Notes under the pieces: model-generated
The model's input: only the letters and a program-made list of their open reading frames with translations
What the model was told of the DNA's origin: nothing
Databases searched by the model: none
NCBI RefSeq assembly: GCF_000004075.3
Contig: NC_026656.2
Span: 22,454,607 to 22,518,606 of the forward strand
DNA: 64,000 nt
DNA from: Cucumis sativus
Taxonomy: Eukaryota > Streptophyta > Magnoliopsida > Cucurbitales > Cucurbitaceae
Direction: 5' to 3'
Position numbers and translations under genes: made by a program
Shown: positions 1 to 9,377 of the stretch, in pieces
Position numbering within the stretch: position 1 is the first letter of the stretch
How the letters are laid out: every line of letters begins with the position of its first letter

Positions 1-444
1 GCCGGAGATTTCACCTGCCCACCATCGGAACAAACCACCACGGCAACGCCGCGGCGGTCTCCATTCCGATCAAATTCCATGTGCTCCTCTCTGTCGATAG
101 GGTCGTATTATCAAGCCCCAGAAGCGTTGAAGGCGGGAAAACCATCGCAGAAGTGGGATGTTTACTCGTTGGGGGTGATATTACTAGAAATTATAACGGG
201 AAAGTTTCCGGTGATTCAATGGGGTTCATCGGAGATGGAACTGGTAGAATGGGTGGAGCTTGGAATGGATGAAGGGAAAAGGGTATTGTGTGTGATGGAT
301 CCATCGATGTGTGGGGAAGTGGAGAAGGAAGAAGCTGCGGCGGCCATTGAAATAGCTGTTGCTTGCACTCGGAAGAACCCTGAGAAGAGACCTTGTATGA
401 GAATTGTCTCTGAATGTTTGGAAAAATTGGGAACTTCATCGTAA
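1..444 (+). CDS. LRR receptor-like kinase, C-terminal part (partial gene)
   Basis: The reading frame is open from base 1 to the TAA at 442-444 and gives the last 147 residues; the start lies outside the window. The piece covers the C-lobe of a Ser/Thr protein kinase. It has the activation-segment end YYQAPEAL, the subdomain IX motif DVYSLGVILLEIITGKFP, the segment GSSEMELVEWVELGMDEGK, and a subdomain XI-like NPEKRPCMR. The GSSEM(D/E)LV segment and the PSQKWDVYS wording are typical of the plant ZAR1-like LRR receptor kinases, which are plasma-membrane proteins and often lack full catalytic residues. The catalytic loop and DFG are not in view, so activity cannot be judged. The residues before the C-lobe (about 1-35) are low complexity, rich in Thr, Ser, Pro and Arg. 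The family call is firm; the exact orthologue is not. Confidence 0.85.
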   Translation, partial: AGDFTCPPSEQTTTATPRRSPFRSNSMCSSLSIGSYYQAPEALKAGKPSQKWDVYSLGVILLEIITGKFPVIQWGSSEMELVEWVELGMDEGKRVLCVMDPSMCGEVEKEEAAAAIEIAVACTRKNPEKRPCMRIVSECLEKLGTSS

Positions 445-670
445 TTGAACCGTAATTGCAAAATGTGAAGATGAAGAACGTCTCATGCATCACCGCCGAA
501 GAACATGAATGAATCTCTGTGTCTCCTACGATATTGGGAATCTAACCTTTATTTTTTAGATTAGATTTCAAAAGTTCAAATAATAAACACATATAAATTG
601 TAATCTAATAATAAACATATTTATATTTATGAAAATTGTATAAGATTACGAAAAAAAAACGGCTCACGAC

Positions 671-709
<39 letters not shown>

Positions 710-1993
710 GAGAGTGCAACTATGAGACTTTAACTTTAGTAGAATGACTCATTAGTTAACGAATGTCGATTAGCTTAGCCTAAAGAGTTTAGCTAGTTAA
801 TTTCGGTTCGTTGGAGCCCATGATCTATATGTCCACTGGATTTCTCTACTTGCTCGTAAGAAATTAATTTAGAATGTTTTTGTTGGAATAATTTGAATTG
901 TTCGAATTAAGTAAAGAAAGAGAAATCAACATATATATAGACATCAGTTACAAGTTTAAGATATATCTTTACGTTTAAATGTGATTTAAATATGAATACA
1001 TATTCATATTCGACAGCTTGGAATTGATGAAAACGGTCAAAATTGTAAAAAGTCAAACTTTGATAGGTTTTATATTCAAATGAAATTTGAATTTCGAAAA
1101 AATGAATGCGAATTTATGATCGGGAGGTAGAAATTAGACATGATGAACAAAATAGTAAAAACGACTTGAAAAGTTAAAACTTGAATATGATTTAAATAAT
1201 GTCAAATTACCATATTTCCCTTAAACTAATTTAATTATCACTATCAATTATTTAGATTTGGCAAGCTCATCACATGCAATTTTGAAAGTGGTTTCATGCA
1301 TGTAACACACCTAACTCACTAATAGTTAATGGAATGCCAAAATTTGAGACTGTAACAAGCTCGTTACATACATATAAGACACCTAACCTATTGATAGTTA
1401 GTGGAATGTCAAGTGTTGAGAATGGGGAGCTCATTACACGCAATCTTGCATGTAGTTTGCTTATAAAAAAAATTTATTACAAATGGGTAAAAGAATCATT
1501 TGATCATTTTTGTAATTTAAAATTGTAAAATAAACCAAATCACTCTTTAGTCTCTTCGTAATCTCAAACAAAAGTTCTTCCTCCAAATTCCATCTCTCTC
1601 TCTATTCCTCCATTGTTCGAGTTGGCCCACAACCTGGTTCTAAGTCTGGAGAATAGCGGGTCAACACTTGTGGTAGTCTCAGCTTCAAGTTCGTGAGGAG
1701 ATTACGAGAATAGAAAAGCTTCAAAGGTGAGTTTTTCTATTTATCAAGGGTAGTTATGCATGTTAATTACTAAAATATTTAGTTGCATTTAGAGTAAAAT
1801 TTTGTCTTTATTCCTCTACACATGTCCTCGTTTTCCATCACTCCAATACCCACTTCAACATCTAGAAAAGTCGCATTAGAATTCATCTTATATGTGCCTA
1901 GACGAGTGACAAAACCAAACTACGTCTCCTCAATGGAACAAGATTTAAAATAAGTAATTTAGATAAAATTATATCTTTTCTTGTAACACAAGG
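445..1993. other. Intergenic: microsatellite, imperfect tandem repeats, LTR-like stretch
   Basis: No gene seen. Bases 676-706 are an (AT)n microsatellite. Between about 1265 and 1440 a segment occurs twice in diverged form. Each copy has an AGCTC(A/G)T(C/T)ACA start, then CACCTAAC, then ATAGTTA(A/G)TGGAATG. About 1540-1740 is less AT-rich and ends in a GTGAGT donor-like site, which looks like the transcribed part of a retrotransposon LTR or a relic leader. No termini or coding region were found to confirm an element. Confidence 0.4.
1265..1440. repeat. Imperfect direct repeat, period about 100 bp
   Basis: The words AAGCTC, CACCTAAC, ATAGTTA and TGGAATG appear in the same order in two adjacent diverged copies. 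Enhancer-like duplications of this kind are common in plant LTRs, but this is inference. Confidence 0.45.
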
Positions 1994-2230
1994 CACTACA
2001 AGAAAAAAATGACCTACCACGACATTTAAAAAGCTATTAAATTTAAAATTCTTGACAGTTTTTTGCAGTCATTGTATCGCCTATAAAAATATGATTATCT
2101 ATGACAAAAAAACAATCATAATAAGTATTGTCAGGTTGAAAAATAAATATCACATATCTAGTAGTATTGATAAATAATAAATGTCATTATTCTATATCTT
2201 ATAATAGTTAGTCATATGTAATTTCAAACT
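1994..2230 (+). mobile_element. CACTA-type transposon end (fragment)
   Basis: CACTACAAGAAAAAAA at 1994 matches the conserved terminal inverted repeat of plant En/Spm (CACTA) elements. It is followed by AT-rich DNA with short repeated GACA/TGTC-type words resembling a subterminal region. The opposite terminus (ending in CTTGTAGTG) was not found by eye in the next 2 kb, so this is probably a truncated copy. No transposase coding is visible. Confidence 0.5.
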
Positions 2231-3903
2231 TGCCATATATATATATATATAGTCCAACAGTTCAATCAAACTCATCTATCAAGAAATCAACGTTAATTGA
2301 AAAAATGACTCAACATATAGATCAACTATCAACTCATTTGCAACAGTTCAAGAACAGATTGGTTTCATATATATATATATATATATATAATTAATTAATA
2401 ATAAGCATAGGTTGGTTCAGATTGATTTTGGTTATTTCGATGAATCCATAAAATTTGAATCTCTATTTAGCTTATCACAAGTTTCATTAAATTTAATTCT
2501 AATTTTTATAGTATGAACTAAATTATTACAAACAAAAATTGAATTTGAATTGGGAAAGTTTGATTTTTACCCTTTGCTTATTTTTGTGAGATTAATTTAG
2601 GAGAAGCAATACTCTATAGCCAACATGGATAAAAGGAAGTCGTTCTGGAAAATTAAATTGTTTAAAAAGTAAAACATTTTTTATTATGCTTCTTTTTAGA
2701 TGAATGTTCATGTTCATGTCAATTATTTCATTCATGTTTTTGCATCCGAATGAGGTAGAAAATTTTGAAGCTCCATCTTCTAAAAAGAATATTAGTATAT
2801 ATGAACTATTATTTAGTTAAACTTTGCTTCCATATACTATTTTTGTTTGCAGATTAATTTTCAAAATTGTGTTTCATTTATCTTCAAATGTTTAACTAAA
2901 CATTAATTTTATGTCTAATTTGAATCTAATCATTCCTTAACATATTAGAAAAATTTATGAAACAAAGTTTAAAATCTAATCACATAAAATTTAATTTTAT
3001 GTCAAAAGTATTAGTTTATGTAAAAAAAAAAAAATCCAAAAGAAAATTAATTGTCCAACTTAATTTTATCATTAAAATGTTGATTGCCTGTAAATATTGA
3101 GGTTGATCATTTTATACATTTTTTTTTATATATATAACTTTGCAATTTTAGTTTATGAATGTAAATTTTAAGTTTTATTTTTAAAATTTGAAGTCACATA
3201 GATATGTATGAAATTAATGAGTTTGAGTATATTACTTTATTTTTTCTGTACAAAATAGTTTAGCGGATCATGTAATTTCTCTATGTTGAAATTGAATCCC
3301 AAGAGTCTACAAGGTTTTTATTCTTCTTTTTTTCTTTTGAGTATCAACATCTAAAATTCAAGAACATGAAGGTGGTGGCAACTTTTCCACCGCAGACTCC
3401 ACCCTCTTTAGAGTCACACAATCTGAAGGCCTCTAGGGTATTATCCATACATACAACTATACTAAACTTAGTGTATCAATGAGTTCAATTCAAGCATAAG
3501 TAAAGTAGATAAACGTATCACAGAAGGGCTTACAATGCATCACAATTTAACCCAACCTAACAATAATGGCTTAAAGCAACTTCCAAATTATATTTAGGAA
3601 GTCAATTGGCCAAACACCCCCCAATGACCATGTCAAACATGGGGTGAGAATGTACTATATTGTGTGCCATTTATTGCTTGATATGAACATCCATGACTGA
3701 ATTATAACTCCAACAAATTTCACGTGACAACTCTCTGATAGGTGCAAATTAACTTATACTATTTATTTATTCTCAACCCATTATAAATTATACTAGGAAA
3801 CCATAAAGCAGGCACATAGATAGAGAAGAAGATAAGTCACGCTTCAATTGCACCAAAACACCATAAGAAGAAAAGGCTGAGAAAAAATAACAAAAGTTGG
3901 GCT
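2231..3903. other. Intergenic, AT-rich, upstream of the C45 gene
   Basis: No gene recognised. It contains short (AT)n runs near 2240 and 2370 and several homopolymer tracts. The promoter of the following gene must lie in its 3' part, but no single TATA box stands out. Confidence 0.4.
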
Positions 3904-5862
3904 ATGGAAGACAAAAAGCTGGAGATCTTTGAAGTTGGTCCATGCGAATCTGCCTACCAGATGGGGTTCTTGATTGGAAAGAGATTCTCAGATACAATAA
4001 AGAGCAGATTGCACACTGACCTTGTTCTTCGCAACGAGCTCCTTCCTTTTGCTCAATCCCCACAATCGCATCCTCTTATTGAAGCTCTATGCAATAATAA
4101 CAAGACAAGGTTTCCAATATATTGGGATGAACTTGTTGGAACTGCAGAAGGAAGTGGTGTTCCTATTCTTGAGGTAATCGTACAAATGTAGAGAGAATTT
4201 TTAGCATTGACTTGATAGATGAGTTGCTATTGCTAGCTTTAGAAAATGGAGTAAAAAAGAGGTACAAGTGTGGAAATAATACCTGGTTTCTGTTCTGTCT
4301 ATGATGTCTTTGTTGAAAATCAATATGCAGATTGTCCTAATCAACTTCAGGAAGGAGATTCTTCCGTTTCTTCAGAAGGAAGTACCTTCATCAGTTGATT
4401 GCTCAGATGATTGTTCTGATCTTCTTCTTGTTAGTGATAACATGGCCATTGCAGCACATAATGAAGATGCCAACAATGCTCTGGTTGGCCACACGTAAGT
4501 TCACAAACCTGAACTTCATTGCACTTTATAAAAGAGCTCAGAACGGACTAATAACCAAGTTCATTTTTTTCTTCACTTTTGTAGCTATTTAGTTAAAGGA
4601 AAACTGCAAAATGGGCTTTCCTTTCTTGCTTATACGTATGCAGGAGAGCTTCCGAGCTGCGCGTTTGGTTTTAATGATCATGGACTGGTAAAGTTTTCAT
4701 ATCATTATCATTCACTCATTCATTGTGAAGTAATTAAGCACAGATATATCTTACATAGGCAACAATTGGCCTGGCCAGTTTACAACAAGCATTCCAGGTC
4801 TCCATCGTAGATTTTGAAATATTGAAGAATGACACATAACATCTTTTCCAATGTTGTCCAACTATTTTGATATTGAACGCTAAAACATAACATTTTTTTA
4901 ACTCTTTTAGGCATTTACCTTGAATTCAGTGCCTCCAACCAATGATGAGATTGCCGCTGGGGCAATTGGACGAAACTTTATATCCCGGGACCTCCTTGAA
5001 TCTACAAGCCTTGAAAATGCAATATTTGTAAGACTCCGCAATAATGTCTTCTAGCATAAATGTTCTAGTTTACCAGAGCAATTTTGAAAATATGACACGT
5101 GGGGTTGGATCCTCTTTACAGAGAATTCGCTCAGCCGAAGTATCTGTTGGGCACAGTTATAATCTGATTGATGTTCAGACAAGAAGAATTGTGAATGTAG
5201 AAACAGCATCAAGGTATAGATTTTCAGTCAGCGAAGTTGGGGCTACACCATTTTTCCATGCAAATATGTATACACATCTTCAGATTAACCAGGTAACAAT
5301 GTCGGGAAAAACCATTTATATAGCAATGACAGCAACAGCATCCAATTAAATATGTTTGGCCATCTCAACGAAAATAAGTTGCTTGCATACTTTAGCCATA
5401 TAGTTTCTACTCAGAACTTTCTCCATGACATTGAAATTTGAACTACACATAACATGCTAGAAATTAAGTATGCCAAGTGATCATTTACGTTAAGGTATTG
5501 AAGTCAAATTTAATTCTTTTGAAAAACAGGTACAAGATCCAAATTCCATAAGCAGGCAGAAACGAGCTAATGACCTGCCAAAAGAATCAAAAAATGATTT
5601 CCTGTCGGTTCTAGGAGATATGGATAACAAGAAATATCCTATCTATATGACAGGTAAATATTAAGATGATTTAAATATGTCTGTCCTTTCAATCCTACAT
5701 TTGAAAATTTTCTTAATGTTTTCAGGCCCTATGCTTTACACACTGTGTACTGCCCTAATTGACCTGGACGAACAAACTCTATCAATTATTCAAGGAAATC
5801 CGAAGAAAAATGTGATATCCCACGTCTTCTCCATGCCTTCGGTGGAGTTAAGGAAACCGTAA
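3904..5862 (+). CDS. Peptidase C45 / acyl-CoA:6-aminopenicillanate acyltransferase-like protein
   Basis: Seven exons: 3904-4173, 4331-4494, 4585-4687, 4911-5027, 5122-5292, 5530-5653, 5726-5862. All have GT-AG borders and compatible phases and encode 361 residues. The protein belongs to the Ntn-hydrolase family that includes fungal isopenicillin N acyltransferase; the role of plant members is not established. Seen in the sequence: an N-terminal CESAYQMGFLIGKRF segment, a DCSDDCSDLLLVSDN segment with Cys114 and Cys118, then AIAAHNEDAN, AYAGELPSCAFGFNDHGL, AFTLNSV, and the C-terminal VGHSYNLID, VGATPFFHANMY and GNPKK. By homology one Cys of the DCSD doublet (more likely Cys118) would be the nucleophile exposed by self-cleavage. 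The gene converges on the VOC gene, whose stop codon is 54 bp further on. The 5122 acceptor is the least certain border. Confidence 0.85.
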
Positions 5863-5916
5863 GCACACTGCTGCCACCATATGTTGCAAGTACTCAAGAA
5901 AGTTAACTCTGAGCTC

Positions 5917-7001
5917 TTATGCTGGTTCATAAAGGCCCAACATATGGCCATCAATACATCGCATGGACGCAACCTGAAGTGAGCATTTGACACTTTAAAA
6001 TCACTTGATCATTTATGATCCAAGAGAAAGGGGGTGGGGGAGTTTGTACCTTTCCGTGTATTTCATACTTAATGGAGCCGTCTAGTTCAGCTCCCATTGC
6101 CATTAATTTGGTCACTGTGCTGTTAATATCTGTCACTGTGAATGATAGCAGCGAAGAATAACCCTTTTGCTGGACAATATGGTCACTGTGACCCCAGGTT
6201 AGCAACGCATTTAAATATGTGAAATTAAAAACCTCAAATTTCTACATTGAACTAGAAGAACAAATTTGTTTCAATACCAAACAGCTCAAGTTGCTTTTAT
6301 AATTCATATTAAGGACAAAACAAGTCCATGCCACAACTTAAACATTCAAATCCTTTGCATTCATGGCTTCCCCAAAGGGGAAACAATTTAACAAAAAGTG
6401 CTTCATGAGAAATCTTTTTGACAAACACCAGAATTTTCATGAAATGTCCAGCAATCCACGTACATACCAAGTAAACAATGTAGATTGTTTTTGTTTTAAA
6501 TTAATTCAGATATCCTCGAGGACAATAGAACCAGAATAAAGCCTTTCATGTATCTTCATGGCTCATTTATCCCTAACAGTAAACACCATATATCTTTTGA
6601 ACCAACATAAAGCTTTTCTTATTGCAAAAGAGAAACACCTTTTGTATACCCTGTGAATTGAGCCCTTTTGTATACCCATTGGCCAGATAAACCTCTATTT
6701 GGCCGATTTCATTTTAAATTTATCACAGGCAAAACATCAAACACAAACAAGGCACCTAACTATGTCACACTCATTTTCGCTCAAACAAATCTACTGCATA
6801 GATTAATCAATTCGAAGAGAACTAAAAATTGCGAAATTACTTGGATTGCATGAGAGCCAGCTTGAGAGGCCCAGATTGAAGCTCCGCCCAACGGAGAGTG
6901 CAGACATTAACAGTGAAGTCCAAGCCTTCAGAGTAGAATCTTGCCGCTTTAGGGACGTCCTTGTGTAATTGAAGTATCCACCTAAATGAAGCTGCTGCCA
7001 T
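5917..7001 (-). CDS. VOC / glyoxalase I-like family protein (small single-domain)
   Basis: Three exons on the minus strand: 7001-6841, 6185-6050 and 5973-5917. Phases match and the product is 117 residues. It begins MAAASFRWILQLHKDVPKA and contains RFYSEGLDF, RWAELQSGPLKLALMQS, DHIVQQKGYSSLLSF and TVTDINSTV, ending in CIDGHMLGLYEPA. This is the beta-alpha-beta-beta-beta vicinal-oxygen-chelate fold shared by glyoxalase I, bleomycin-resistance proteins and dioxygenases. One VOC module is expected to dimerise; the substrate is unknown. An upstream in-frame ATG at 7082 would add 27 residues, but family members that I remember start at the chosen MAAASF. The gene is convergent with the C45 gene. 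Its upstream region carries a copy of the LPP-gene leader (see 7140-7757). Confidence 0.85.
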
Positions 7002-7139
7002 CTCTCTCTTCCAAGTTTTCACTGCATCACACCTTGAAAGATTTACGCTTCTATTTGGAGTGGGAATAAAGAAAACCAACAACTGTATGGATGTAAACGA
7101 GTCGGATCACGTCGGTTCTTCTTCAAAACCGATTGGATA

Positions 7140-7757
7140 AATATAAGCCTCTGGCCCTCTGTCGCCCTATAATTCTTACAGACATTTATTCAAACAGTGG
7201 CTCTGCTTCCGAACAATTCTAGAAAAGTTTTTTTTTTTTCCAAAGAACACATTTCATTTCAAAATCAAATCAAAACGAGAACTCATAGAAAAAGCCCGAC
7301 AGTTTTTATAGATAGATAACCAGCCTCTACAAACAAAAACAACACATTTAATTCAAAATCAAGTGTAACAGACAGGCCAATCATTCACAAACTTTAAGCA
7401 ATTCCAATTTCCTTTGCATTTAGCAACTGGAAAATCTGATTACACGAAACCCATTAATCTGAAAGGCGTTGCCGCCGAAAAGGTTACAACAACAAAGAGA
7501 TTCAACAACATCCCTCCAAGAAATTATAACGACAAAGTAAAAAGCAGTGGTAACCCCCCAAAATGAGAGCTGATTACAAGATGGCACAAAGCAAAGGGAG
7601 AACACGAATATTGTATACCATGAGAAGAAGCCTCAGAGCTTATGAGAGAGTGCAAGGCTTAAAAAATATCCGGTAGCTCTTCAAAAGACGACAATCGAGT
7701 GAAAAGAAAACGAGGGATTGAATATGTATAAAGATTCAAAAAGACCCTCAAAGACAA
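7140..7757 (-). repeat. Duplicated promoter/leader block, copy A (upstream of the VOC gene)
   Basis: Read on the minus strand, this stretch aligns along its length with plus-strand 14905-15556, the promoter and leader of the LPP gene. Shared words in the same order include GATTGTCGTCTTT, CTTGTAATCAG, GGCAACGCCTTTCAG, GTGAATGATTGGCCTGTCT and CTGTTTGAATAAATG. Differences are scattered substitutions and small indels, so the duplication is not recent. The block ends about 140 bp upstream of the VOC start codon and has the same orientation relative to that gene as the other copy has to LPP. Confidence 0.85.
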
Positions 7758-9377
7758 GAATGAAAATTTAGGACAATTTTGAATGAAAAAAATGAAAAGA
7801 GTTATTGAATGAGCCTATGAAATGTCTATTCTGCCCTATAGTGAAAAAGACCCTAAATTCTCCATAGCTATCTGCGTAAAAACAAAAACCCATCTCCCCA
7901 ATTCTGATTCTTGCCAATAACGACTACCCAAGTGACGTCGATCTCACAGTAGTGTGCCCGGCAACGATGATTACCTAACCGACGGGTGATGGTGATTACG
8001 TACCCAACCAGAGTTGGTCGACGACAAACACATAGAAGAAGATAGATATAGGAAATTAAAAGATTGTGAGTTACAGGTTGTTCTATGGTTATCACTGCCA
8101 TTGGAGAGTTAGTAGGAAAGTAAGATCTAAGAAATTCTTCTTCTTCATTTTTCTATAATAAAAAAAAGTAGTACCATGAGTTCCCAACATAAGAGATAGA
8201 ATACTTTTCTTTCCTTTACATTTTATTGATTTGAATTCCTTTGAAATTAGTTGGATCTTAAGTAAAATCTAACGTTTAAAATCCAAGTTATACTTGTTTT
8301 GTAAATAAAATTGACAGTAGAAAAGAAGTTTTGTTTTGGATACAAAATCTCTAAAAGATGTGTAGAATTACTATAAATTGCATAAAACAAATATATACAA
8401 TGAGATACTTGAGAGATAAGAACGTGTGACTAAAAACTTGCTGAAACATGTGGTAAAACCAATAGTAAATTGATTCTATACCTTTTAGATGATCTATGAA
8501 AGTTTTGCACACGTTTTAAACAAGTTTTTAGCTACTGTTTTTTTGTATCTCACAACTTTCAAACTTCAAGTGCTCAATCTCAAACACAGTTACATACTTT
8601 TACTTTTTATATGTGTTTTAAGAAGTTTTTAGCTACTGTTTTTGTATATCGCTAACATGAAGGGAAAAAAATATATAGTAACTAATTTTGATCAAAATTA
8701 ATGATTTTAATTCTAGTGCAAGAGCTTGTGAAATGTTTGGAAGAAGACAGAGAGAACATTAAATACTAATAATAAAAAAGAAAACATACACCTTTGCAGG
8801 AAAAAATATTAATTTTTTTTTTTAAAAATCAACATTAAAATTTGGAAGAAAAAACAAAAAAAGTTAGAGAGATAGCACTGAAAAATCCAAATAATCTATG
8901 TTAAAAATTGCTAATATTTTATAATTTAAGAAAAAGTAGGAGTGGATATGAAGATGAGACGGTGTTGGTATCATCGTAGCAGCGCTGATTCAACGTTCAC
9001 GTGTCGTCCAAATGAAACATAAGAAGTTCTTCCCATTGTTCGCACCTCAAATTCATATACCCAATACCTATATCCATAAATAACAATCTTTTCTTTCCAT
9101 AATATTAGTATGCGTAATAAACTAAAGTTTATGGTAAATGGTTGCTTTTAGTGAAAATTGAAGGATGAAAAAGAACTAATAATAATAATAAAAGAAAGAA
9201 AAAGCATTAATGTAGAATGTAGATATATAAAAGAAATAAAGCAAAAATACAAAGTCAAGGTTCCTTTCCTTTTGGGTCCCCATCCCCTGTTTGAGTATCT
9301 TCCCGTACACTCCCTCTGCTCTGTTCTGCTCTACTCTCGCCAACGCACGTCAATCCTCCCCGATCTCACATACCCAA
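7758..9377. other. Intergenic between copy A and the PB1 gene
   Basis: No gene recognised. Open frames such as the one at 7868-8101 (-) have no family resemblance. Two similar stretches near 8440-8550 and 8580-8670 share the words AAGTTTTTAGCTACTGTTTTT and ATCTCA or ATATCGC, a local imperfect repeat. The 3' end (from about 9250) becomes C/T-rich just before the PB1 start, as expected for a plant 5' UTR. Confidence 0.4.

Noticed and set aside
7868..8101. 77-codon minus-strand frame just upstream of copy A
   Set aside because: No family resemblance. The plus-strand copy B has no equivalent sequence beyond 14905, so it is not part of the duplicated block.
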